Source of the DNA: Protea cynaroides
Taxonomy: Eukaryota; Streptophyta; Magnoliopsida; Proteales; Proteaceae
Assembly (NCBI GenBank): GCA_028583415.1
Contig: CM053267.1
Span: forward strand, 53,272,914 to 53,336,913
Direction of reading: 5' to 3'
DNA length: 64,000 nt
The notes beneath the pieces are model-generated. The model did not search any database, had not been told where the DNA came from, and saw only the letters and a list, made by a program, of their open reading frames with translations. Below are positions 47,444 through 60,359 of this stretch, piece after piece (position 1 is the stretch's first letter; each line of letters begins with the position of its first letter). The position numbers and the translations under genes were made by a program.

Positions 47444-48900
47444 GAAATGCCTAAACTCAGCCCATAACCCAGGAAAAGGTGAACGACTATAGTGAAATAG
47501 CAAACAGATATTGTCTTCAATGCCTCTTGGTGAATCACAAGTCAAAACTCACAAGATAGGCGTTCCTGCATCACATAGCCAAAAGAAACGATTAAAAACA
47601 GAAAACATAGGTAAGCGGAGAAACCACAAAGCCCACTTCAGAAACGTTGCAAAATTCCATTAGCCTACGATAAAGTATACTGCTAAAACAAAAGAACAAA
47701 AAAGAGCAACAAAAACAAGGGAGGGAGGAGAGGGGGTAATGCATCAAAGTTATGTCACTTTAAAATAGTAAAGCGCCATGTGCCTTTGTAACTGACATTA
47801 CAAAGACTTGGTGTCACCTACCTCCCCTTTATCCAAGGAGTTGACACGATAAGAAATATACCACCAGGGATTCCTCAGGAAACTTAGTAACCGGGCAACT
47901 CCAGTACCAATTATCAAGTTACATAAATAAACAAACTACAAAACTAAGAGAAGAACCGCCTCTAAATTAATAGTAATCTAAAATGAGTTTGCAGATTTAG
48001 ATAGCAATGGCGATACTGATATGCAGTTTCACTGAAGTTTCATGTAGATTTAGAATATAGCTAGTTCTAGTTTTTTATTTAGTTACAAGATTTAGCAGAT
48101 GGACAGGGAAATCTCAACTCCCGCTTCATCAAAGCAGATATATCATTCCCTTAAAAGTAAATGACGATGATGATAATAAAAATTAGAACTTCCAAATACC
48201 CAAAAATATTTTCAGTGAAACAACAAAGAGTAATCTACCAGGAATTAGAAAGGACAATAACTTTAAAAGTTCTTTTTTATTTTTTTCGGATTACACTTAA
48301 AAGGCAAGAAACAAGAAAATCCATAAAAAATTTCCAATAACGAAGAATCAAAACCAATGAACAGAAGGAACCCATCCCCCAACAACGCCACAGTAATATT
48401 TCATAACAATAACAAGATCAATCTAGAGCAGAATTCTACCTGAAATAAACCCAACAATGAAGTCTCCCTGGATCTAACCCCAACTACAAACCCCAATACG
48501 AGAAACTTGCAAGAATTACAGAAATTCCGTATAGAAGAAACAATCGGATTTAGGAAATCCAGCAGACTATTTTTCTGTCTGTGCTGATTAAGGTCAAAAG
48601 GGGCTAAAAACCCAGTCAAGAAATCTATCAAAAACCTCACAGATAATGCATAAACCAAGTAAGATGTGTAATGGACCAAACCCTCAAAGAAGCCTTCGTT
48701 TTTCTTCTGTGTCTGTTCACTTATGTTGATTTATGTGGGCTTGTTTTTTTGCATTACAAGTAAAAGAAAGACGAGATGATCAAATAAAAAGGGGTAAGAA
48801 AAAAATAGAGAGAGAGAAGAGACAGACAGAGACAGAGAGGAGGAAAGGTAGAAATAAATGATGCCCAAAAACAGATTTTAGGTGGTTTTTATACCCATGT
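47444..48900 (-). promoter_or_regulatory. WDR26-like 5'UTR region with probable intron
   Basis: On the minus strand an acceptor TGATGCAG|GAACGCC (exon start 47565) and a donor TTTCAG|GTAGAA (exon end 48440) suggest an 874-bp 5'UTR intron at 47566-48439. The transcription start probably lies near 48700-48900, where GA-rich leader-like sequence begins. Inferred from splice-site form and position. Confidence 0.4.
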
Positions 48901-50013
48901 GAGGAAGGGTAATAAGATCGTTCTCATCAGATACCAGAGAAAGGAAAGGTGGAGTGTATACAGGACACTCAGATGGCTTGGCGTGGAGGAAACCAACACA
49001 AGGGGTAATAAGAGAAGATTCAGATTAATCTTCTATTTTAAATGATTTTTAAAATAGAAAAAAATACTCTTGCCTTTTTCGGTTATGTTAAAATAATTTT
49101 CTTTTTTTTATCTTTTTTTTTTTCTTTTCTTTCCATCCAAACATATATATATATATAATTTTTTTTTTCTTTTCATCCAAACATAGCTTATTTCATTCCC
49201 GTGTACATAGCTTGTTTCAGTCCCACGTTGTCAAGTGTAAGGACAAAGGGAGTGGTTCATGTATTTCAGGGGGGATTGCAAGAGTTGGGACCAATGGAAG
49301 GAGGACCACACCCAGCTATTTAGGTGTTTGGGGTGTTGAGGTAAACATTCCACGTCTTCATATGGGATTCGGATCATCTCATGTCTTGTTGGCTTGGTAT
49401 CAAGATGTCAGCATCCAGTTGTTGCTCGATGAGCAACGATGACCAGTGAGTTCTTCCATAGTTGAGCAGCAACGATGACCTTCGAGGTTAAGGAGCCACA
49501 TACACGACCTTCGAGGTTGCCATACCAAATTTGTTCAAAGGATAGGGAGTATGGCGAAGTCCAAAACATACTAGGAAAAGAAAGGCTCAATCCTCCAGTC
49601 GATGCAGATGACTCATTTCGTTCCTTTTTCTTCTTATGTTCTACTTAACAGAGATTTAAGTGTTTCAAAATGGGAATGAGAGACGAACTTCATAAATGTA
49701 GAACTCGGGATGCATCGAACGTACCATTTTTTGGCTTTGAATTTGCAGAGTTCGTGAGATTCAAAATCTACTTCGAATTTGCAGAGTTCATGAATGAGCT
49801 TCTTCCTTCAGTAGCAAATGAGCTTTTGTTTGAAGGGTTTGAAATTTGAAATACGTTCTACATTTCTTTGGTTCTTGATTTGGTGAGAATATGCATATAT
49901 GAGATTTTCATCGACATCACCTTTAGCTAAGGGGCAGGTAGACATGTCATGTGGATACTGGGATATGAGATGACAAATGTTTTGGGATGGTGCTAACAAA
50001 CATATTTGCAATA
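48901..50013. other. Spacer upstream of WDR26-like gene, no gene seen
   Basis: T-rich and (AT)n tracts lie at 49089-49165, with a short direct repeat TTTCATCCAAACATA around 49131 and 49172. Words such as GACCTTCGAGGTT (49480, 49508) and GAATTTGCAGAGTTC (49738, 49775) repeat locally. No coding region is supported. Confidence 0.4.
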
Positions 50014-50205
50014 GTTCCATTTGTTTTGACAAAAAAAAAAATTTACTTGAAATTTTACATGTAATATTTTATATATTAATTTTTTTCCAATGGTTGTTTT
50101 CAAGAAATAAAATATAGTGATCTCTAAAGAGGGAAAATAAACATTAAAAAAAGTTTAACATATAAACTCCCACACGTAAAATTTTACTTTAGAACAAACG
50201 GAACC
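50014..50205. mobile_element. Small TIR element, family E copy 2
   Basis: GTTCCATTTGTTTTGACAAA on the left and AACAAACGGAACC on the right are inverted, with inner TTACTTGAAATTTTAC and GTAAAATTTTACTTT also pairing. It is 192 bp, AT-rich and non-coding, with the same TIR type as 26678-26905. Confidence 0.6.
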
Positions 50206-51519
50206 AAAGTGAAAAAAGTAAATTGCAATTGTACCCTCCAAGCATCGTTTAGCTTGAGCAAAGCTCTAAGCATTTGGAAACATGTTATTGAGTCCATGCT
50301 TCAACATGATGATCCCAAACTTGGTCAAGAGACACACAAGTAATGGATTGGTAGACTCAACTTGAAGAATAATAAGTGAAGTTATCCATGAAGATTCAAG
50401 CATCTTAAGATGAAGATGTACTTGAAGATTATTTTAGATGTTTGAATATAGTTAGGATTATAATTTCATCTTGTATATGCTTGCATGGTCCTAGGTTGTA
50501 AGATCTCACACAACCCCCATAATGAGTAGACTAGACTGAGTAAAAATAGACCAAAAGTTTGACCAAGCCCATAAAACCATTGACAGAGCCAAATGGTAAG
50601 CTAAGAGACCCAAAATGGTATATATGGCATAGCATGAAAGTCATCTCAATGATTGAGGACTATTTGGTCGATAACTATGTTACCTAAAGGATCTTGTCAA
50701 GACCGAATGATGTGGACAGTCGACTGGCCTAGCCCCGAGTGGTTGGTTCTCTCATATAGAATAGACTGGCCAACCGGCCCTTTTGAATGGTCGACGACTG
50801 ACTGAGTAAAAAAGTCCTTAGCAGCTAGTTTCAAACGCATGGATCTACAGCAGGACAACCCAGCTCTGTTGCGTGGTTGGCTGTCCCTGCTCTAAAAAGA
50901 GCCGTTGGAGACTCTAATAGTTTTACTATTGGTTGCTTTCTTATTTAAGGGAGACTTAAGGGACCTTGAAATTAAGTATTTAGTGGATTCCAATGCAAGC
51001 AAAAGGCTTGAAGAGTGGATCTAGGGAGAAACCATCCGAACCACTATAAAGTCATTGTGTACACTCATTTTTTCCACCACCTTCATATATCATAGTTGTG
51101 AACAATTATATATATCAGTACTCTTAAGGAGGTCTTAGGCACAAATTGGAAAAGTTTTTAAACTTGCCAAATTCCTCATTTAGTTCAAAAGTTCCCCCTC
51201 CCTCCTGGTTACTTAATCGACTTGAGGGTGTGCCTCGTCCTTGTGAGATACAAACATCTACGTACAGGTATAAGGCAATAGATGTAATGGATCATTTACG
51301 GTGTCGAGGCTGTCATCATTGATTTAATGCTCAACTCAAGGCGATAATCAAGTAGACAAGATAGTAGATAAGAATGGGCTCCTCCCTTTTAGATCGATGG
51401 TAGCATGGGACTCATCCGGGGTTGTGCAGAAGATACGACTCAAAGAGTGCCTTAATAGAAATAGAAAAGCGCTATTGACTCATTGACTCAAAGAGAGTTT
51501 CAAAGCAAGTACATAAGGT
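50206..51519. other. Intergenic, possible LTR-like sequence, unassigned
   Basis: No gene recognised. The stretch about 50690-50930 is GC-richer, with words such as GTCGACTGGCC and GGCCAACCGGCC, reminiscent of LTR sequence from copia elements, but no boundaries, primer site or target duplication were found. Confidence 0.35.
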
Positions 51520-52130
51520 TGAATAGAAGGTCGAAATTCAGCGGATAGTCTTCCAAATTGATGTTTATAAGGCTCCTGGCCATGATGGCCCCCTACCTTC
51601 ATTGGGAAACGATGGAGTCTGCAGTCACCACTGCAATACACCAATTATTCTTTGATGGGTCGTGCATAAGCTTAATTAAAGTAAAAGCCGATGTGGTCTC
51701 ATGGCAGTCAAACTCAACCTGTCTAAGGCCTATGATCTGATTGAATGGCGTTTCCTCGAGGTGATTGTGATGTCTCATCTGTAGAATATCACATTAATAA
51801 GTTCAATGGCGCCATGATTGGAAAAATCACCCATAGCAAGGACTTTGACATGGTTGTTCACTTAGCCCGTATCTTTTCATCCTTCTCAAGGAAGCCTTGT
51901 CTCGCTTCCTTATGCAGGTTGCATGAATCCCATGAACTTTCTATCGGCATCCACTTCGGTTGGGAAGGACCCTCAGTCTGTCTCTCACCAGTTCTTCGCA
52001 GAAGTTTGTATGATCTTCATGGTATTGAATCCTTGCCAAGAACGGATTGGCTTACCCTGTGGCAATACCATCACAATCAACCATCTCAAATCTTCCATCC
52101 TTGAGCCACAAATACCCATTCTAGCTAAGA
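51520..52130 (+). mobile_element. L1-type LINE reverse transcriptase fragment
   Basis: The frame YKAPGHDG (about 51567), then VKLNLSKAYDLIEWRFLEV (about 51709-51763), matches two RT blocks of plant L1 LINEs. Downstream frames are broken. It is a short degenerate fragment with uncertain ends. Confidence 0.6.
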
Positions 52131-52462
52131 AAGTCATATGGATCTTCAGATCTTACCCAAACTAAAGATTTTTTTTTATTTATTTTTTATTTATAGAGAA
52201 CAATGAATGTCTTGCAGTGAAGGACCCTCTTACAACTGCACCTAAGAAATCGAAAGTTGAGATTCCCTCAACTTCTTCATGCAAGAGAACTTGAATTTGA
52301 ATCCAAATCCTTGTTCTCACTGAAATCTCTCCGGTTTATCTTGCAACCGTATCTTCTCTCTCTCCGGTTGGTTGTCACATGTAACATCAACTTAGAAGAA
52401 GCTATATAATGATATACAATCTCTGATAAAAATGTAGAAAAACATTCAAACCTTGTCTTACA

Positions 52463-55110
52463 TGGTATCAGAGCTTGTTCAAGAACAAACGTCTCTGATC
52501 CAAATGGCCTCAACAACTCCCCCAACGACCTCCCCTTATTCCTCTTCCACATCTACCATTATCTCTCCCACCAGTGTCATTCAGTTTCTCCCTATCAAAC
52601 TGGACCAGTCCAATTATGTACTATTGAAATCACAATTTTTACCCATCCTTGGTGCCCATGATTTACATGGCTACATCACTGGTGAGGCGAATACCTTCTT
52701 CCCTCCACGATATCCACCTCTACCACCGATCTTAACCCTGACCACACTGTTTGGCATAAGCAAGATTAGATAATCCTTACATGGATTATCTCATTTCTAA
52801 GTGAGCAATCTCTTGTTCAGGTAATGGGCCTCTCGACCTATCCCTCCGTTTGGTCTAGTACTCAAGAACAAGTCTACACATCCCAATCACAAGCCAGAAT
52901 AATGTAGCTCAAATATCAACTACTACAACTTAAGAAAGGCTCTCTAACAATGATTGATTACCTCCACAAGGCAAAAGGCATCATCGACAACCTCAGTGTT
53001 GCTGCTTGCTTAGTCTTGGACCCTAATATCATACTTGTTCTCCTTCGGGGACTTGGTCCTGATTATGAAGTGTGTGCCACATCAATCACAACCCGCATAG
53101 ATCCCCTTCGGTTGATGACTTCTTCGGCTTTCTTCTTAATCAAGAACTTCTTAAGGAGTGTCATACATCACCATTTGATGTCTCCTCACCAAAAGTTCAC
53201 CTCAGTAGCCGTGGTGATGGTATTTTACCCACTCCCAATTCCTCTCGTGGGCGTGCTTTCTCTGGTCCTTATAATAATGGTTCCAATAATCTTCGTCGTG
53301 GTCGGGGCCATGGCCGAGGTAATTATCACTTGTCCCCTTCCCATGGATATACTCCCTCATCAAAGCCATTCCAAAGTTGCCACAGTTGAAATCATAATAC
53401 CACTACTTGCTACTATCGTTTCTCGCTATCTCCACAATAAGAACAACCATCTCCTATGACATATGTAGCTTCTCCTTCCACCAATTTGATTCCACATGGT
53501 ATCCAGACTCTAGCGCTACACACCATCTCACCTCAGATCTGGGAATTTGAATATGGGTACTCCCTATCATGGGCATGACCAGATTTGTGTTGGTAATGGA
53601 GCATGTTTGCTTATTCACAACATCAGCTCTTCTTTATTATCTACTCCTTCAACTACACGCAATTTAGCTGATCTATTGCATGTGCCAACCGTATCTAAGA
53701 ATTTATTATTCGTCAGTCATTTGACCAAGGGCAAAAATGTCATTTTTTAATTTCATCCAAATGTTTGTTATGTTAAGGACAATTCCATGAGGAAGATCTT
53801 CCTCCAAGGACTGACTGAATGACAATGGTCTGTACTGGCTGGATGGTGTTTCAATAAAGAATAATACACCACTGCCACCTAAGGCAATGGTTGGTGAGCG
53901 TGTCACATGTTCTACCTGACATGATTGGCTTGGACATCCTGCAACTTCAACTATGGACTATGTATTGCATACCAATAATCTACCCACTCTCAAAAATTGG
54001 CATCCTCAAAAAATGTTTGTAAAGCCTGTCAAATGGGAAAGAGCCACAAACTTCCATTCTCTCTAAACTTAGCACGTGCTCCACACCCTTAGTGATGGTT
54101 CATTCTGATATTTGGAGACCGACACCTATTACCTCTGTCAATGATTACCACTATTATTTCTCTTTTATCGATGACTATAGTCTTTTCACATGGATGTTTC
54201 CTTTAGTACACCGTTCATAAGCTTTATCCAAGCATGTTGAATTGATGTTCCTTAAAAGTTTTTCAATCAGATGGTGCAGGTGAATATAACAAATTTGATG
54301 CTCGCTTGTGCAAATATGGCGTAACACATTAATATTCCTGCCTTCATACATCCGAACAAAATGGTAGGGCCAAACATAAGCATCGCCACATAGTTGAGAC
54401 CGGACTCACAATACTAGCTCGTGTCGATGTCCCTAACAGTTTCTGGGATTATGCGTTCACAATAGCTGTTTACCTTATCAATCGGCTGCCTATGGTCTTA
54501 TTGGATATGGCATCTCCATTTACTACACTATTTGAGAAAATCCCAAATTACAATATGCTTCATGCTTTTGGATGTGTATGCTACCCCTTTTTATGACCAT
54601 ACACCTCCCACAAGCTCGAATTTCGCACAACCAAATGCGTATTCTTGGGATATAGCACCACATGTAAAGGGTACCTCTGCTACAATCCACATAGCTGGCG
54701 CATCTATGTCACCACCTTCCATATGGTAATCTTGTTCAGCAGCCGTGGTTCCTTCCAATGCAACTCCTACACCACTCACCCTTGGTGCCAACGAAGTCGT
54801 GCACCCGTGCACCTCTAAAGCCTTCCCAACACCTCCATCAAGGCCACCCAATACCCAATGCCAAACAATCGAACCCATTATTATCATCACTGAACCCAAT
54901 CCCCCTTCTCCTATATATTGTGCCTACAGCCCAACCATTATCACCCACCATCAATAACCTACCCCCTAACCAGCCAATGGTAACCCGCCTTCATTCGAGA
55001 ATCACCAATCCCATTGCCACTCGTCTATACAAAGTATTCCCTTTTACAAGCTCTCCTTATACAATGTCCACTGAACCCATTGAAGAGGAAAAAAAAAAGA
55101 AAAAAAAAAA
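52463..55110 (+). mobile_element. Ty1/copia element 1, truncated at RT
   Basis: The primer-binding site TGGTATCAGAGC (52463-52474, complementary to initiator tRNA-Met) follows LTR-like sequence ending TTACA. Gag starts at 52504 (IKLDQSNYVLLKSQFLP), with a UBN2 part near 52950 (LRGLGPDYEVCATSI). The protease site reads PDSSATHHL, with DSS where DSG is expected. A disrupted integrase (SFWDYAFTIAVYLINRLPM) and a Pro-rich linker lead to STEPIE at 55070, where RT should begin. There the element stops at an A-rich tract (55089-55118). Multiple stops and frameshifts. No RT, RNase H or 3' LTR. Confidence 0.85.
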
Positions 55111-55143
55111 AAAAAAAGATAACTCCCCAAACATAGGTATAAT

Positions 55144-55803
55144 AGGGTGTCAAAAATAGGCCCGGTCCGGTAGCACGGATCGAGCCGGCCCGATATAACC
55201 CGAATCTAGCCCGGACCGAACTTTAATGGACATGTTTTGGTCTCGGCTTGTAGAGCCCAACACCGTTTCAGCCCAGACCGACCCGTTAAGAAACCCGAAC
55301 TAGCCCAAATCAATGATACCCAATCCGAACACCGGTAAGGTCCATCTGGGCCCAGTTTCTTAAATTTAATGGTTTTAAATTTTGATGGATTATATTACAC
55401 TATTATAGTTCACTTCTATTATAGTTCACTTCTTAATCCGAAAGATTATGTGAATCTATAGTTGAAAAGAGTATGTTAATTGTTATAATTTACTGAATTA
55501 CATATATATAGAAGGAATGATGCTAATTTTATAGATAGAAATGATAAAATAGGCTATATATCTTACATATAAAATAGACCCAATAAGCTTGATAAGCCCG
55601 GTCTGGACCGAACTAGTCCGAAATCACCTCAATAAGCCCAACCCGATAACAAACCGACACCGGACCAGCCCGTTAGTTATTGTGTCTAGCGCAACCCAAC
55701 CCAGCCCGAACTCTTAATGGACATGTTTTGGGCTGGGCTTATAAAACCCAACATCGATTCAACCCGGACGAAAACGGCCCAGACCGGCCCGTTGACACCC
55801 TTG
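55144..55803. mobile_element. hAT-like TIR element with CCCG-rich arms
   Basis: AGGGTGTCAAAAATAGGCCC on the left pairs with GGCCCGTTGACACCCTT on the right. The GGGTGTCAA/TTGACACCC ends are of the type common in plant hAT MITEs. Both arms carry repeated AACCCGAA/GCCCGG words in GC-rich sequence around an AT-rich core (55380-55560). Parts of the left arm (GGACATGTTTTGG) recur as a direct copy near 55719. No certain 8-bp target duplication was found. Confidence 0.6.
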
Positions 55804-55805
55804 AT

Positions 55806-56467
55806 AGCACCCAAATCAAATATGAGTACAACTTTAAAAGTTTTTTATTTTTAAATTTATTAGTTGATAGATTAAATTAAACATGCCTAAAACAAAGGGA
55901 GAAGGTTCCCTACAATGCCACTATCTCACAAAGCACAAATTAATATATGGGAATTGGTATCTTCAATGGGGCCTAAAAGGTCGGGGAGATGAAAGAAAAA
56001 CTGTTGAGAGAGAGAGAGTATGTGAATCAAGTGAGAGGTTGCAGGGAAGAAAATCCCTACAATGGTGTTATGGGGATCTTTTTACATAAAACAAAATAGG
56101 AAAGAGTTTTCCAGAGTCATGGTACCATACATTCATCCCATATGTTTTTTTTTTTTAAATATTTTCTCTCTCCTTTTCTAATCATGTAGACCCTATGTGA
56201 ATGATAATATTTCCTGCACCATCATTGGTGTGGCGTGGGAGATTCCCCCATGCCAGTGGCGTGGGAAAACATCTCCCCAAGAAAATATTATTAAGTGGTT
56301 CAAATCTCAATCAAGCAGAAAATTGTCCTCGACCAAGATAAGCTCCATAAACGAGATAGGTTCTCAATTGATGTTGGTGACCTCATAGATAACAAAGTAA
56401 AAGAGAGATTGATGCTAGAAGAGCACGAAGCGACTTGAATCTCTTTAGTTAAGCGTTTATAGACATA
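55806..56467. other. Spacer, nothing seen
   Basis: No supported gene. The short tandem-like words GTGGCGTGGGA and GTGGCGTGGGAAA occur near 56230-56270. Confidence 0.4.
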
Positions 56468-56734
56468 GGTTGCATTTGCTATGCATTCTTGAAACACATT
56501 CTGATATGATAAAAACAAAGTTTGGTATACATTTTTGTTATTGGATCATAAAATGTGTTAATAATTGAAGACTTATTTTTTGGAATGCATTTCTCTCCAT
56601 TATACATTTGAGCCAATAAGAGAAATGCCTCGCACTTTAGTTTTAGTATATTCCTATTCTATAGTAGGAATGCATTCTTCGTGTTGAGAATGTATTTTAA
56701 GAATACATTCCAATAATACATGCCAAATGCAACC
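56468..56734. mobile_element. Small TIR element (GGTTGCATTTG ends)
   Basis: GGTTGCATTTGCTATGCATT at the left and CATGCCAAATGCAACC at the right are inverted. Further inward, inverted pairs (GAATGCATT/AATGCATTC) follow. The triplet ATA abuts both ends. At 267 bp and non-coding, it is possibly PIF/Harbinger- or hAT-like; the superfamily is unresolved. Confidence 0.55.
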
Positions 56735-56912
56735 ATAATGTCATGACCAATGAGTGAACTTGGGTAAGTCCCTTGAAATTGGGTAGCATGTACCACACCA
56801 AGCATGGCGACCAATTTCCCATAGTTTATTTGCATTTTATTGTCGTTCCCATTTTAACTAACTATGGGTATGAGTCTAATGAGTGTTAGTCTCAGCTGTG
56901 GGAGGTTAACAT
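56735..56912. other. Short spacer before copia LTR
   Basis: Nothing recognised. Confidence 0.3.
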
Positions 56913-57283
56913 TGTTAGATTTATGGGCTTCATTAATTACTAAACTAATCGATTAGTGGGAGTTTGATTGACACGGTAAAAATTGATTTGGTTGGTTCGC
57001 CACTGGTTTGAGATTGATAACCCTAATTCTATTTATGGGAAGGAATTAGGGGTTATGGTAGTATTTTATTATAAGTACTGATCAGGATCCCCACAGCCAC
57101 AGTTAGTGAAACAATTCTCTCTGCACCGATTCTGTAGAAGACCATGGTCGAAGGATTGCGATCAAAGCTTCAAGACTCAAGCAAATGTCAAATTCAAGAG
57201 GTATGTATTTACATTATTGATTGCAATTGTTGTTCTCTATGTACCATTATGTTCTATGGATCTATAGGCTAAAAAATCTAATA
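56913..57283 (+). repeat. 5' LTR of copia element 2
   Basis: It begins TGTTAGATTT and ends AAATCTAATA, a near-inverted terminal pair in which the usual final CA has become TA. The primer-binding site TGGTATCAAAGC follows 2 bp later (57286-57297). About 371 bp long. The matching 3' LTR is not in the window. Confidence 0.75.
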
Positions 57284-60200
57284 GTTGGTATCAAAGCTAA
57301 CCTACAAACCTAGAATCAATGGTAGAATATTGTAATCATATCTACCTATGAGTTTATTGAATTGAATGGAAAAATTTTCAACCCATTCGAACGAACATAG
57401 CCAAATCCCGTTCTTGCCTGAAAGAAAATTTTTTCGACTGGTGAAAGGTCAAGATTTTTATATCAGGTTGTAGATCTCGTCGAGACGGTCACAACGATAA
57501 AAATTTTGTGGCCGTTCCACACCAGACTAGCTCTAGGTTAAAAAACTAAAAATAAAAAATAATTTCGACCGCCGCCGAATTGGAAACCCTAGCGAGTTGG
57601 AAAGGCAAGCTGGCTGGTTGGGTCAGCGGGGGCACATGTGCGGGTCAACACCTGTGACTTGAATATCCGCTGACCTGCCACCTGGATACTCGTTTAACCT
57701 GGGGCAGTTGATCGACCCGTTGACCGTTGACCCGGACCCGCCCCGATGACCCAAAATTTCAACCCATTTTGACCTTGGTTTATGGTTGGCCAGGCCTGGT
57801 TCGGTTCATACTGGACTAGTATCGGTTCGGTTCTAGTTCAGATAGGTTCAAGTCTTGAACCAGGTTTTCCGGAGAGTAAAACCACATGCTTCTTTAACCG
57901 GCACGTGCCGACATGTGGCAGGTCCGATCGACCTGCTGTTTGTTCCATCGGATTTGTCTCGTCATGCTTTTTCTTGTAGTATACTGTATCAGTGATTTCT
58001 GATCTTTGTAGAGGGTATTTTTTATAAAATAGTACTTGTTGGACATTTTTAGAACATGGTTTGCGATTTTTATGCAGTATTTGTTTCAGTTTTTATTTAC
58101 CATATGCATGATGAGATTTATAGTGCATGATGTAAAGTTATTTGAGTTTTATGAATGCTTAAATATATTTAACATATGTGTTAAAATTTCTATTTTATTA
58201 TCCCATTCGATTTTGTGAATGTTATGATGGGATTGGATGGTGACCACCAAAGTGGCACATTCAGTTTTGATTATAATATTTTCAAATTCAAAGTATTTTT
58301 AATATTTATTGACAGCCCAGTTAGACAATGTCCACCCAAAGATGGCATTGTTAAGATTAAACAAAGTTAATTTATGCACATGGTTTAAGGGGTATTAGCC
58401 TAGGGATTTTTCATTCACCCAAAGGTGATGGAATTCTGACGACCATTACTCTTTTGCTGTTTTGCACAGATATTGAAAATGACCAGTGCATGTATCGTCC
58501 CAAAGGATATATATGTAATTCGGTTAACTTTTCAAAGAAAACAAATTAACTTGCTGATGTAGTATATATATTTACTTGCTAGCTAATATTTGGTATTAAT
58601 CTTGGAATCATAATTATATATTATGTATTGTAGTTGACATTTATTATGATGATTAAATACCACAGGATGTCTATTCAATCCAGTTACCTAGCTACAATAC
58701 CCATGTTGTCTGCTATAACCTATAAGAAATGGCTTAAGGAACTAAAAATAGCAATTGGTCTCTCTGACTTGGACATAGACATCACGGAAAAGAAACTAGA
58801 AGACATAACTGAAAATAGTACTCAGGCTGGAATCCAACATATGAAAAAAATAAGAAAATACTAATAAAAAGTGTTCCTTAGTTATTCAGAGGATTGTCCC
58901 AGAGTCTGTTTTAGATAGCATTCCAGATTTGGACAATGCAAAGAAATTGTTGGAAACTGTACAAGCAAAGCATGAAGCTTCTGAAACTGAAAAAGTAGGT
59001 GAACTTATGACAATGCTGATTGGTAATATGTTTGATGGGACTGGGAGTGTGAGAGATCACATTACTCACATGGACGGAGTGGCTGAGAAGCTCAGGGGAC
59101 TCAAAAATCTTATAACTGAGGATGTTTTGATATATTTTATATTGAGATCCCTTCCAGAGCAGTATAATCATATAAGAACAGCATACAAGACATCCAAAGA
59201 AAAATGGCCATTGGATGAGCTCATATCAATTTGTTCTGAGGAGGAGAAGCTCTTCAAAAAGCAAAAGGTTGAGAATGCAAACTTGACCACCAATAAGGGG
59301 CATTATGATAAAAATAAGGGAAAGTCTGGATCAGGGCCTTACAGAAAGGGAAGGAATAACTGGAATAAGGGCAGAAAACCCTATGATAAGGGTGCCAAGG
59401 AACAAAAAGAGAAAAAGGATCTGAGTGTTGTTAAGTGTTTTTGGTGCAAGAAATCTGGCCATATGAAGAAAAACTGTAGGGCCAGAGCAGCTTGGTTGGA
59501 GAAAAAGAAATCGAATACTGGTATTTATCATTCCTTTGTCTGTTTTGAATCATATCTAACTGATGCTTCTGTGGATTCTTGGTGGTTTGACTTTGGCTCC
59601 ACTGTCCATATTATTCATTCTTTGCAGGGGTTTCTAAGCAGTAGGATGCCCAACAAGGATGAAATCAGCGTGTACGTGGGCAATGGAGCGCGAGTGGGAG
59701 TCGAAGCCATATGAGTTGTTAGGGTTCATTTATAGTTAGATTTTTTCATAAACTTAGTGGATACAATTTATGTACCTTCCATGAGAAGGAATTTAATTTA
59801 TGTTTCAAGGCTTACTTTGGATGGATACAATATTAATTTTAATAAGGATGGTTTCATTTTATTACGTGATTCTTTTTTTTTATTGGTAGTGGACGCAATG
59901 TTGATGGTCTATATAAATTGAATTCTGTTACCCCATTGGTGTTGAATGTTAGTTCTAAACGATTTATGTTTGATAGCAAGTCTTTTATGTTATGGCACAG
60001 ACGTTTAGGGCATATTTCTGTTGAGAGGATGAGAAAGCTTATAGAATCTAATATTTTGAAACCATTAAATTTTGATGATATGCATGATTGTATAGATTGT
60101 ATGAAGGGGAAGATAATTAGATCAAGGAAGAAAACTGTTGTACGTAGTAAAAAATTTTGAAACTCATTCATACAGATATTTGTGAACCTTTTCCTACCCC

Positions 60201-60359
60201 TACCCTTGGTGGACATAGATACTTTATAACATTTACTAATGATTTTTTTAGGTATGGATATATTCTTCTTATCTCAGAAAAATCTGAATCACTTGATTGT
60301 TTCAAGATTTTCAAAGCTGAGGTGGAAAACTTATTTGATAAAAGGATAAGAAAAATTTT

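Noticed and set aside
54745..55159. Pro/His-rich overlapping frames
   Set aside because: Alternative frames of the linker between integrase and RT of copia element 1.
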